Part shown: positions 27,012-35,908 of the stretch, in pieces
Position numbering within the stretch: the stretch's first letter is position 1
Layout of the letters: each line of letters starts with the position of its first letter
DNA from: Promethearchaeota archaeon
GTDB taxonomy: Archaea; Asgardarchaeota; Lokiarchaeia; Sigyniarchaeales; SOKP01
DNA length: 64,000 nucleotides
Direction of reading: 5' to 3'
NCBI GenBank assembly: GCA_011364925.1
Contig: RDOA01000018.1
Location: 1-64,000, forward strand
Position numbers and translations under genes: made by a program
Notes under the pieces: generated by a model
The model's input: the letters and a program-made list of their open reading frames with translations, nothing else
Databases searched by the model: none
Told to the model about the DNA's origin: nothing

Positions 27012-27275
27012 ATGATAACTTCAAGATTTAGCAATTCTGAACCTATTCTCAATCTTAAAGATTTATTTTACGATGAAGCTGTAAAGGAAGAATTTAAGGC
27101 AAAAATTGAACAATTACCAGAAAAAAGTAAGAGATCAAGTTTAAAATTACTCGAAGAAATTCAAACCGTATTACAAAGGTGCACCCACTTAAATGAAAAA
27201 CAAAGATTAATGTATTGTGAGAGTCAGAGGTATTTTATGAAACAATATTTACGCGAGATGAATAAACAACCATAA
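27012..27275 (+). CDS. Small helical protein of unknown function
   Basis: 87 residues from ATG 27012-27014 (a TTG at 27003 is also in frame). The protein is highly charged and predicted all-helical, with no Cys pair, membrane segment or signal. Two Cys (near residues 59 and 69) are isolated. A 230-base upstream region with direct repeats suggests its own promoter. Its stop is three bases from the convergent stop of the VWA gene. No family recognised; coding status rests on the sensible composition and the tight packing. Confidence 0.55.
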   Translation: MITSRFSNSEPILNLKDLFYDEAVKEEFKAKIEQLPEKSKRSSLKLLEEIQTVLQRCTHLNEKQRLMYCESQRYFMKQYLREMNKQP

Positions 27276-27278
27276 AAG

Positions 27279-29018
27279 TTATTCTACATAATATTTTCTT
27301 ACTTCTTCTATAACTAAATTAATCAAATCTTTATTGTTTTTTATCGTGTAAAAAGTAACCTTTGATATTAAGTCTTTAAATCTTTCTTTAGGGAGATTAG
27401 CAGCACCAATGAAGAATCCTACTACTTTATGACCCTGATAAACTAAATTGAGAAGTAATTTCTTTGCGCTATTCCAATTGTAAATTCCAAAGTCAGTTAT
27501 AATGAAAACTAAGGCTTCTCTTTCTGATTTTTCACACTGCTTAACGATCGCTTCTACAGGTAATTGCGTCCCTCCTCCTTGATATCTCAAAAGAATCTGT
27601 TCTGCTTTATGATAGCTATCAGTCCAATCACATACATCTGCTCGATTAGAAAAGTTTATTACACTAAATTTAGCACCTTTATTAGCGGCAAAATGGAGTG
27701 CTGCAAACGATGCCAGTAGAGCCGTATGATAGAAACCGCTAGCTTTCTTTGCTAAATAATTCCATTTCATTGAACCTGAAGAGTCAAGAACGAGTAATAA
27801 ATCGGGAATTCGTTTCTCCACTAAATGTCCCTCTCCTAATCTTTTAGTCCATTTTCGCGTAGTTATATTTGGTATAATAATTGGGCTATTTAGCACGGTT
27901 TGAACAATATCCAATTCTTCTATAGGTTCTCCTAAGCGCCATACTTCAGGATAGATTGGAAGTTGCCCTCCAGGTTTTTCCTCATATATTTTAATTTGGA
28001 TCAAATCTTTTGCGAGTCCCCTATACCACGTTGCTAACGGATTTCCATCTATCAATATTCCTGCCTGACCAGCAGGAGCTCCAAATTCTGAGTACGGTGT
28101 TTCTTTCGCGAATTCCCCTGCTTTTTGTCTTAACTCGTCTTCATTTCCCCTATTTAACTTGTCTCGATTTTTATTTTCTAGCGGATTATCCATAACTTCT
28201 AAAATATCTTCAGGAAACTCCACAATAGAACCACCTCTCCCTTGAGATTTGCGATTAGACTTGCCATCACTTGATGATGTTCTGGGACCAATCAGCGTAA
28301 AAGTATTATTTACGAGAGTTTTTAAATGATAAGCTATTTTAGAAACTTTAACTTCCCAAAGAGTCTCATCTTCAAAATCTTTTTTTACAACATTCACAAC
28401 TCTGTTTGCTACTCCATCGACACTAGAAAGTAAATCATCTTGAGCTATTTGGGTGTCTAAAAGTTTTTCGTAGCTTCGAAAGAGGAATTTTGAAAATTCA
28501 CTCAAGTTGTTTTTAGATTTTTCTACTAAATTGTTGTATGTCTTAATAAGTTCCCAAGACATTAAATCGGGGTGCTTCTGATGAAGTTTGGTATCAATTA
28601 CAAAATCTGCGAAAATGTTTACGACAATTGGAGCGAAAATCTCGTTTACATTAATCATTGCGGCTTTTAACAGCTTGGCATTTATTAAACCGTCGTATGG
28701 AATAATTAGATAATGAGAAACCTCATGAAGCGCGATTACATAGAAGTAATCTATATAATCTTTATCTTCTATGAAAATAGGCGTGTTTGCGAGATTCATC
28801 GTGATTTTCCATTTATCTTGGGGGTCAATATAAAATCCTTCTAGATTAGTGTAATCAAAGATAAAATTAGGGCTATCCAATGGTGGGAAAAAAAAATCCT
28901 TTTGCGTTTTAGACCAAGCGGTTTTAGCTAACTCGATAATATGCTGTTCTTTTTGATTTAGAGGTTTCTCCGGGAGAGTTCTATTGAATTGAATTCTACT
29001 TTTCTTTTTTTTAGTCAT
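27279..29018 (-). CDS. VWA-domain protein with metallopeptidase-like N-terminal domain
   Basis: 579 residues. The N-terminal half contains YVIALHEVSHYLI, an HExxH zinc motif with His98, Glu99 and His102, as in DUF2201-type metallopeptidase-like proteins paired with MoxR ATPases. A low-complexity Ser/Gly/Arg linker follows. Residues about 405-579 are a von Willebrand factor A domain with MIDAS DSSGS (Asp412), the Thr of GGGTQLP and the Asp of IITDFG. MoxR-VWA pairs act as metal-insertion or protein-remodelling chaperones (family knowledge). The gene starts 16 bases after the AAA ATPase gene on the same strand. Target unknown; the linked HExxH and MIDAS suggest metal-centre handling (inference). 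Confidence 0.87.
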   Translation of the reverse strand: MTKKKKSRIQFNRTLPEKPLNQKEQHIIELAKTAWSKTQKDFFFPPLDSPNFIFDYTNLEGFYIDPQDKWKITMNLANTPIFIEDKDYIDYFYVIALHEVSHYLIIPYDGLINAKLLKAAMINVNEIFAPIVVNIFADFVIDTKLHQKHPDLMSWELIKTYNNLVEKSKNNLSEFSKFLFRSYEKLLDTQIAQDDLLSSVDGVANRVVNVVKKDFEDETLWEVKVSKIAYHLKTLVNNTFTLIGPRTSSSDGKSNRKSQGRGGSIVEFPEDILEVMDNPLENKNRDKLNRGNEDELRQKAGEFAKETPYSEFGAPAGQAGILIDGNPLATWYRGLAKDLIQIKIYEEKPGGQLPIYPEVWRLGEPIEELDIVQTVLNSPIIIPNITTRKWTKRLGEGHLVEKRIPDLLLVLDSSGSMKWNYLAKKASGFYHTALLASFAALHFAANKGAKFSVINFSNRADVCDWTDSYHKAEQILLRYQGGGTQLPVEAIVKQCEKSEREALVFIITDFGIYNWNSAKKLLLNLVYQGHKVVGFFIGAANLPKERFKDLISKVTFYTIKNNKDLINLVIEEVRKYYVE

Positions 29019-29034
29019 TTGAGCTTTTCTCTAT

Positions 29035-30762
29035 TTACTCCTCTTTTTGAATGTAATCTATTTTGTCTAATACTTCTTTTAATTTTAAAGCTTCAGAGCC
29101 CCCTGAAATTTGAATGTTAACTAGAGAATCATCGTTAGTTCCAGTAACATTAATTTCAATAAGCAAATCTTCAGTTCGAATTTGTTTAGTTTGCCTTCTA
29201 CTGAAAGCTTCTTGCAAAATTTTATCTAATTTTGGAAACTCGCTGGCGATGTCAGCCCAGATTTCTTTATGGTTCACATATTTAAAGATATAATCAGTTA
29301 CTGTTTGCTTGTATAATTCTTGATTACAGAAGTTGATGAGATAAGCTCTATTTGGAAAATCAATATCCTCTATCAAATCGTTTCTAATGTTTGCAAGGGT
29401 ATTTATATCCCCCTTTTTTGAAGCTACTTTTATTTTTTGGGCAAGATTTGAATAGCTTTTGTCCTTGATTGAATTAACAAAAGGGAGCAAATCGTTTTTA
29501 ACAATTAAATCGTTTTTCTGATAGTTTTTTAGTGTGGCTAAATCTTCATCTTTAGGTTCCCCATCTCTAAACCTTTCAGCGATTTGATAACAGATTTCAC
29601 GATTTATGTATCGTTTCTGAATTAAATCTAAAAGGCTCTGCGAAAATTCGTATGGGTTTCCCCAATATGGTGATTTTTCTAACTCTCTACTAGAATATTT
29701 AACTCTATGCGAGATTACATATGGAGCAATCGTGTTTACTATGTTGATATCTACTTGTTTAAGATTTAATAACCAAGTTAAAGCTTTAGAATATCTTAAA
29801 AGATCTTTAGCAACGCGCACGCTTAATATAGAATCAATGTTATTACACACATTCTGGTTAGTATTGAAATGACATCCTGAGCACAAACCCGTGCTTGGTT
29901 TTAGTTTTTCAGCGCTTCCTTTATCGACTCTCACACATAAAGTAAAATCTCTTATAATCGCGTGGATATAATTATTAACATTTGCATCGAATTGAATCCT
30001 ATTTACAAAGTACCAGATTTCCATTAACTCGTCGATAGTCAATATTTTAGGTACTTGTATTAGTTCGTCAAAGCCGCTATATTTTTCATCTTTTCCTTTT
30101 AAGATTAATTCTAAATCGTGACTTGAGGGCATTACGATTGGTACCGATATACCAAATCGGTCTAAGAATGGAAAGGAAAGCTCAAATGTTCCCACGTCTT
30201 GGGGATTTATAGTAGCAAATAAGCAATATTTGTCAACTGTCTTAATTTCGTCGTAATATTTAATTGAACCCTCAGCTAATAAAGATAGAAGAATATCTTG
30301 AGCGTATGGAGTTAATCGATTTACTTCATCTATAATTTTCCAAAAATTCAATACAAATTGTCTCCAAACAACTTCTTCCACACCGTCATGCATTAATTTT
30401 CCTAACTTAAGCGTACCAACTAATTTTTCTTCGGATAGTTGAGGATGTCCGCGAACGATGGAAGATTCTATATCGTTTAAAGACTTTCCAGTAAACATAC
30501 GTCCAAGAAGCTTTGTAAGACTTGTTTTTCCTCCACCGTGTCCTCCGACCAATAACATTGCTGAATTGGGGACCAGAGCATTTAACACGCATAAAGAAAG
30601 TATTTCTGGCAATGCTTTCGTACGTACCTTTTGTGTCTTTTCATCTAAGTATTTTATTTCGAGGTTTTTAGAATGGACGAATAATTGATTCGCTTGAGTT
30701 AAATTGATGATCTTCCATACTTTTTTTCTTAATATCTCTTCTTCTGTTAATTTTGTCGACAT
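29035..30762 (-). CDS. MoxR-type AAA+ ATPase
   Basis: 575 residues. Walker A GGHGGGKT at 73-80, Walker B IIDEVNRLTPYAQDILLSLLAEG, sensor 1 LFATINPQDVGTFELSFPFLDRFGI: the pattern of MoxR/RavA/CobS AAA+ proteins. A four-Cys/His segment (GLCSGCHFNTNQNVC) in the middle could bind zinc. The C-terminal 200 residues are helical and specific to this protein. MoxR ATPases remodel partner complexes together with a VWA protein, and the VWA gene follows directly, so they form one operon. Start ATG 30760-30762. Confidence 0.9.
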   Translation of the reverse strand: MSTKLTEEEILRKKVWKIINLTQANQLFVHSKNLEIKYLDEKTQKVRTKALPEILSLCVLNALVPNSAMLLVGGHGGGKTSLTKLLGRMFTGKSLNDIESSIVRGHPQLSEEKLVGTLKLGKLMHDGVEEVVWRQFVLNFWKIIDEVNRLTPYAQDILLSLLAEGSIKYYDEIKTVDKYCLFATINPQDVGTFELSFPFLDRFGISVPIVMPSSHDLELILKGKDEKYSGFDELIQVPKILTIDELMEIWYFVNRIQFDANVNNYIHAIIRDFTLCVRVDKGSAEKLKPSTGLCSGCHFNTNQNVCNNIDSILSVRVAKDLLRYSKALTWLLNLKQVDINIVNTIAPYVISHRVKYSSRELEKSPYWGNPYEFSQSLLDLIQKRYINREICYQIAERFRDGEPKDEDLATLKNYQKNDLIVKNDLLPFVNSIKDKSYSNLAQKIKVASKKGDINTLANIRNDLIEDIDFPNRAYLINFCNQELYKQTVTDYIFKYVNHKEIWADIASEFPKLDKILQEAFSRRQTKQIRTEDLLIEINVTGTNDDSLVNIQISGGSEALKLKEVLDKIDYIQKEE

Positions 30763-30846
30763 CTGGGGAATTCTCGTAAGATTTTTAATATTAAATAAAA
30801 ATCAGTTCCCTTATATAAAAATTAGTATTATTTTATTAATTTACTC

Positions 30847-31197
30847 CTAAAAATAGCCAATGTGCCCTAAATTGTTTCCCTTTTCGTCTAAGGCGAATAC
30901 TAGTCCCATTGAAAGAGGTTCCTCATCTTTATCTTTAGTAGATTTAGCAACCTTTTTGATTGTCTGTAATTTTAATATGAATGTACCCCCACATTTCTTA
31001 CACTTTATGTATATTTTACGAGTTTGTTCCTTTTCATCTTCATACTCTTCTTTCTTAAAGGGTACTAGCAAATTCACATCAGTGTTATCGCAATTTTTCA
31101 AAAAACACTGATCTAATGAAATCTTTTCCATTCCTCTTCGAGCAAGTGAGATATATGCATGAGTAGGAATTTCACTTCTTAGATCTTGTTCGACCAT
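30847..31197 (-). CDS. Hypothetical protein with possible zinc-binding Cys pairs
   Basis: 116 residues. CFLKNC (near residue 31) and IKCKKCGGTF (near residue 70) could together form a zinc ribbon-like site. Between them is a charged loop, and the C-terminal end is a strand-rich segment GLVFALDEKGNNLGHIGYF. No membrane segment. It is upstream of the MoxR gene on the same strand with 84 bases between, possibly a separate transcript. Divergent from gatC. No family recognised. Confidence 0.65.
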   Translation of the reverse strand: MVEQDLRSEIPTHAYISLARRGMEKISLDQCFLKNCDNTDVNLLVPFKKEEYEDEKEQTRKIYIKCKKCGGTFILKLQTIKKVAKSTKDKDEEPLSMGLVFALDEKGNNLGHIGYF

Positions 31198-31336
31198 ATT
31201 TAGTAAAAAAGAATATCGTAATTAACTCTTATGATTATTGAATATTGATTTTTGAATTTTGAACTTTTAATGGTTAAACTTATTTTTTTCCGAGGATTAT
31301 ATTCTTTGGAAATACTTTCATCCATGTAGAATTATT

Positions 31337-31642
31337 ATGTCAGATAACGAGGATTTCTCGGAAGAAACGTTAGAACATATTTCAAAGTTAGCGTTATTAG
31401 ATTTATCAGACGAAGAAAAAAAGAAATTAGCTAAAGAATTAAAAGATATTCTTAATTATTTTAAGAAGTTAAACGATTTGGATACCTCCGAAGTTAAACC
31501 AATGACTCATCCTATTGATGGCCTCAAAAATGTTTTCAGGGAAGATATTCCATGGAAATCGCTTTCAAATGAAGAAGCGTTGAAAAATGCTAAATATACT
31601 AAGGATGGGTATTTTAAAACTTCAAAAGTAATTAAAAATTGA
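31337..31642 (+). CDS. gatC: Asp/Glu-tRNA amidotransferase subunit C
   Basis: 101 residues matching GatC, the small helical subunit that stabilises GatA in the GatCAB complex converting Glu-tRNA(Gln) or Asp-tRNA(Asn) to the amidated form. The hallmark pattern is visible: ETLEHISKLALLDLSDEEKKKLAKEL, NYFKKLNDLDTSEVKPMTHP, FREDIPWKSLSNEEALKNA and DGYFKTSKVI at the end. gatA and gatB are not in the window. Start ATG 31337. Convergent with the unknown gene ending at 31647, with four bases between stops. Confidence 0.93.
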   Translation: MSDNEDFSEETLEHISKLALLDLSDEEKKKLAKELKDILNYFKKLNDLDTSEVKPMTHPIDGLKNVFREDIPWKSLSNEEALKNAKYTKDGYFKTSKVIKN

Positions 31643-31646
31643 TATT

Positions 31647-32663
31647 TCACTCTTTATATTCTTTATCTAAGATTTCTATTGCTTTTTCCATGTCTCTTAG
31701 TGCTTTTTTCCTCTCTTTTGGGCTCATACTATAGAAATCTTCTTCAGAATTAGTTCCAATTTTTTGGGACTCTGCCATTGCTTTAAATTTCTTATAAACT
31801 AAAGCGTTTATGTAGCGTTCGTAATGACCTAATGCTTTATTTAGATCGGGATTATCTTTAATTTGATCCCATAATTCAAGCGTTTCTAAACTCCGAATAC
31901 CGATATCTATTCTAAACCAACTAATTGGGAAAAGCAATTTCTTTTTAATACCATATTCGATAACTTTAATATTCTCCTCGTCAATGTACATTTCAGCTAT
32001 TTCATCTTTGCTGAAAACAATATTATCGCTCATAATGTACATGTTGGCGGCATTTTTTGAAGTACAAACAATTCCTACGGCAAATCCCTTAGCCAATCGC
32101 AACTTATTGATAAGATCTTCTAATTTTGAACCTTTAATGTGAACATTTGATTTCTTGGTCCCTTGAAATTCAATTTTTATTTTTGCCACATCTTGTTCAT
32201 CTATGATTATTTTAGGAAACAAATCCTTTTCTCTGGATCTCTTGTGAGCTTCCAATAATTTGTTAATAATCTCGTAATCTAATTTCAGTCCGGGAATTAC
32301 AGTAGTATTCGCATCTAAAAATGCATCTACTTCAAAATCAGCGATTCCATAAAAAATCTTTCGGTTATTGATGATCTGGTAAATGGTTTTGATTATAGCA
32401 TCTACTAATGCTTCTGGATCTTCTCGTATTGAGTCAAATTCAGTAGTGGTAAATGTATCTATACTATCTTCTAATCCCTCTTCTTCGTAAAAGGCGGCCC
32501 ACGACATTTCAGTATAGATATTGCCTTCATTATAAAAATTGTGTTCGCTATCTATACTAATAATCGACTTAGCTCCACCTATCTCCACGCCTTTTTTACT
32601 ACTTGAAGAACTAAAAATTTTTAAAGGAGGATTATAAAATTCTAGCGACAATTGAATAACCAT
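31647..32663 (-). CDS. Hypothetical protein, 338 residues
   Basis: A soluble acidic protein with no membrane segment and no Cys pairs. The N-terminal 60 residues are strand-rich with a poly-Ser turn (IFSSSSSKKG). The middle alternates helices and strands (KIIIDEQDVAKIKIEFQG, LAKGFAVGIVCTSKNAANMYIM), and the last 50 residues are helical and Lys/Glu-rich. No catalytic motif is recognised. Convergent with gatC and separated by 118 bases from the histidine-kinase gene. Possibly a cytosolic structural or regulatory protein; function unknown. Confidence 0.7.
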   Translation of the reverse strand: MVIQLSLEFYNPPLKIFSSSSSKKGVEIGGAKSIISIDSEHNFYNEGNIYTEMSWAAFYEEEGLEDSIDTFTTTEFDSIREDPEALVDAIIKTIYQIINNRKIFYGIADFEVDAFLDANTTVIPGLKLDYEIINKLLEAHKRSREKDLFPKIIIDEQDVAKIKIEFQGTKKSNVHIKGSKLEDLINKLRLAKGFAVGIVCTSKNAANMYIMSDNIVFSKDEIAEMYIDEENIKVIEYGIKKKLLFPISWFRIDIGIRSLETLELWDQIKDNPDLNKALGHYERYINALVYKKFKAMAESQKIGTNSEEDFYSMSPKERKKALRDMEKAIEILDKEYKE

Positions 32664-32781
32664 TTTTATAATGTTGCTTTAAAATATAAATGGAGTTCAT
32701 ATTATTAAATATGGGTTTTTTTAAGTGTAGAAAAGCAATAGAAAAGAAGGCAATCAAAATAATTGTTAGAGATAATAATTT

Positions 32782-35778
32782 TTAATTGATAGGAATCTTA
32801 ATTATAAATGTAGATCCCTTACCTTTTCCTTCAGATTCAGCCCAAATATCTCCTTCGTGAAGTTTAACGATCTCCTTTGATAAAAATAATCCTAACCCGG
32901 TACTTCCTACATCCATGTCAAGATCCTTTTTTAGTGGAGATTCTATTGTGCTGAATTTTTTAAAGAGATTGTCAATTTCCCGTTTTGTTAAACCTACACC
33001 TGAATCCTTTATTTCTATATAAGCAAATTGACCGTCAGAGTTTAGTTTGATTCCTATTTTTCCCTCAGAAGGTGTATATTTTATAGCATTTGATAGAATG
33101 TTTGTAATTACAAGTTCTATTCGAGATTCATCTATATCTATATTAAACTCGGGGAGGATATCAATTTCTATTTGGTGGTTACGTTTATTACTAAAATATT
33201 TCATTTCCTTAATACAATTTATAATAACATCGCTTAAATTAGTTTTACTCTTGTTGAGTTTAAATTTTTTAGATTCCATCATAGAAACATCAAGCAAATC
33301 ATCCACAAGTTTTTTAATTCTCTTAGTTCCAATGGAAGCCATTTCAAGTAGTTCTAATTGTTCAGGATTGAACTTATCTTTGTGTAAAAGATCTAACAGT
33401 TGGTACGCTCCATAAACAGTAGTGATAGGCGTTTTTAGTTCGTGAGAGGCTCTATCTATAAACTCTTTTCTCATCTCGTTTAATTCTTTTAGTTTCAATT
33501 CCAGTTCTTTCGGAACAGATATGTCGTGTACCATCACCATTAAGACGGGTCTTTCTCCTAATTTCACAAGCGTTGATTCGATTGTTGCCCATATAAGACT
33601 TCCATCTTTTTTTCTTAGTTGGATATCAATTGGATCGACTGATCCTCCGCTAGCAATTACTTTTAGCCTTTTCAGTAGGATTGGTAAATATTCAGAAAGC
33701 ACAACGTTAATCTCAGCATAGTTTTTACCGACTAACTCTTTTTTATCGTATTCAATTAGTTTTTCTAATGAAGGATTGCAGTCTTCAATTTTACCCAGAA
33801 TGTCAATCAATAAAATCGATACTGGTGATTTTTCAAATAGGAATCTATACTTTTCCTCTGATTCTCTTAATTCTTCTTTTGTTTTTTTTCTCTCAGTTAT
33901 ATCAATGTAGGATGTAAAGAAAGCTGGTTTATTTTGAAACACAATTACTTTGCTATATACTTCTAACCAAATTACACCACCATTTTTGTGAATTCCTCGA
34001 GCTTCGTAAAATTGGAATTCCTTATCTTTTTGCTGCTCCATTCTAGCGGCAATTTTAACGACTTTTTTCTTATCTTCAGGGTAAATTGTTTTTAAAAATT
34101 CTCCCGGAGCCCAACTTAACAATTCATTGATCGAATACCCTAAAATATCAGCGAGAGTTTTGTTTATGTATTTAATTTTCTCGTCTTGAATAATCGAGAT
34201 TCCCATTAAAGATTGCTCGGTGATAGTACGGAATTGTTCCTCAGATTCTTTTATTTTCTGTTCAGCTTTAACCATCTCTGTAACATCGTGGACTATGCTT
34301 CTCATCCCTACTATTTCTGATCCCTTATATATTGGGGTTGCGTTAATTGTGCCATAAAAAAAAGTCCCATCTTTTTTTCTTAACTGCATAATACCAGGTT
34401 CGACATTCCCACCCCTAAATATTAGCTTTAGGCTTTTTAAGGCTTCTTCTTTATCTTCATCACGAATAAAGTCAAATGCATTCAAACCTTTTTTAAAGTC
34501 TTCGTGTGAATATCCAAATATTTCAGATGCAATTTTATTGGTATAGACCAATTTAAAATCTAAATCAATTTCAAAAATTACTTCTGGTAACGAATTTGCC
34601 AAATCTTTATACTTTTTTTCAGATTCAATTAAATTTTGGGCAGCCTCCTTCCGTTCACTTATATCTCTCGCAATTGTAAGAATATAATTTTTTCCATCTG
34701 GATTTTTATAGAACTCAGCAGTTGTTTCCATCCAGACATATTGCCCTTTCTTATTTCTAATCCTTACTTCGATTGATTTATCTCTATTTCTTAAAGCCTT
34801 GAGGACTAGTTTAACATCGTCAGGATGAATAAGATCTGTTGCCTTTTTACCCATAATGTCTTCTGAAGAATACCCCATTATTCTTTTGTGAGCTTTTTCA
34901 TTAATATAATCAATTTTTAGGCTATGATCAACAACTGTTATTAAATCTTGGGCATTTTCTGATAATAACCTATATTTTTCCTCCGATTCCTCAACTTTTT
35001 CTTGAGCTTTCTTCATCTCTGTAATATCGTGGATTATACACCTGACTCCAATGACACTATTATCTTTAAATATTCGACTTGCGTAAACATTGGCAAAAAA
35101 GAAAGTTCCCCCTCTCTTCTTCAATTTCAAAATTAATGGTTTTACATAATCTCCTCTAAAAATCTGTTTGGTTTGTTTTAAGACTAATTCTTTATCTTCA
35201 GCAGATACGAATTGAAACATATTCATATCCTTTAACTCTTCTTTTGTGTAACCGAAGATTTTTGAAGCGATAGAATTGGTATATGTAATATTGAAAGCTA
35301 AATCGATATCAAAAATTACCTCCGGGAGAGAGTCGGCTAAAAGTCGATATTTTTTCTCAGACACTTTAACTTCTTGTTCTAAACTTTTACGCAAACTTAT
35401 ATCCTGCGTTATAACTTGAATGTAAGTTTTATTTGCAAGTTCAATTTTTGACGCAATAACATTGACCCATATGAGTTTTTTATCTCTATTATAGAGTTGA
35501 ATATCTTCTGGACCAAAAATACCTCCTTTCAATAAATGTGCAAAAACTTTCTTCATACGGGCTATTTGGTTTTCGGGGATAACAAATAATTCGGAAAAAT
35601 TGAGATTAATTAAATTTTCTCTTGGAAATCCGAAAAGATCTAATGTAGCAGTATTTACCTCGACAATTTGCCCATTATCATCTAGCAGTACGATAGAAAT
35701 AGGAGTTCTATCAAAAAGTAACTTATAATTGTCTTGAAGCAGAAATTTGATATTTGCTTTATTGTTTGGGCTAGTCAA
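32782..35778 (-). CDS. Cytosolic histidine kinase with six PAS domains
   Basis: 998 residues, no membrane segment. Six PAS domains follow one another; their starts read LFDRTPISIVLLD, LADSLPEVIFDID, LSENAQDLITVVD, LANSLPEVIFEID, ITEQSLMGISIIQ and LFEKSPVSILLID. PAS 2 and PAS 4 are very similar, as after duplication. Then come HisKA with the phosphorylated His779 in ASHELKTP and a HATPase domain with N-box TNILSNAIKYTP, G1 DSGVGL and G2 GSTGLGL. The kinase senses cytosolic signals through PAS pockets and passes phosphate to a receiver; the only receiver visible is at 38511-38876. It has no adjacent response regulator. Confidence 0.95.
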   Translation of the reverse strand: MTSPNNKANIKFLLQDNYKLLFDRTPISIVLLDDNGQIVEVNTATLDLFGFPRENLINLNFSELFVIPENQIARMKKVFAHLLKGGIFGPEDIQLYNRDKKLIWVNVIASKIELANKTYIQVITQDISLRKSLEQEVKVSEKKYRLLADSLPEVIFDIDLAFNITYTNSIASKIFGYTKEELKDMNMFQFVSAEDKELVLKQTKQIFRGDYVKPLILKLKKRGGTFFFANVYASRIFKDNSVIGVRCIIHDITEMKKAQEKVEESEEKYRLLSENAQDLITVVDHSLKIDYINEKAHKRIMGYSSEDIMGKKATDLIHPDDVKLVLKALRNRDKSIEVRIRNKKGQYVWMETTAEFYKNPDGKNYILTIARDISERKEAAQNLIESEKKYKDLANSLPEVIFEIDLDFKLVYTNKIASEIFGYSHEDFKKGLNAFDFIRDEDKEEALKSLKLIFRGGNVEPGIMQLRKKDGTFFYGTINATPIYKGSEIVGMRSIVHDVTEMVKAEQKIKESEEQFRTITEQSLMGISIIQDEKIKYINKTLADILGYSINELLSWAPGEFLKTIYPEDKKKVVKIAARMEQQKDKEFQFYEARGIHKNGGVIWLEVYSKVIVFQNKPAFFTSYIDITERKKTKEELRESEEKYRFLFEKSPVSILLIDILGKIEDCNPSLEKLIEYDKKELVGKNYAEINVVLSEYLPILLKRLKVIASGGSVDPIDIQLRKKDGSLIWATIESTLVKLGERPVLMVMVHDISVPKELELKLKELNEMRKEFIDRASHELKTPITTVYGAYQLLDLLHKDKFNPEQLELLEMASIGTKRIKKLVDDLLDVSMMESKKFKLNKSKTNLSDVIINCIKEMKYFSNKRNHQIEIDILPEFNIDIDESRIELVITNILSNAIKYTPSEGKIGIKLNSDGQFAYIEIKDSGVGLTKREIDNLFKKFSTIESPLKKDLDMDVGSTGLGLFLSKEIVKLHEGDIWAESEGKGKGSTFIIKIPIN

Positions 35779-35908
35779 GATTATTAATTTGGGAAATAAG
35801 AACTCATTTTATCTTCGTTATTTTAAATTAGTAAAGTAATAAATTCAGTATTTTTTAATATTCACTTTGTTCTCAAAGTGTATTTGATCATCTCAAAACA
35901 CATTTAAG

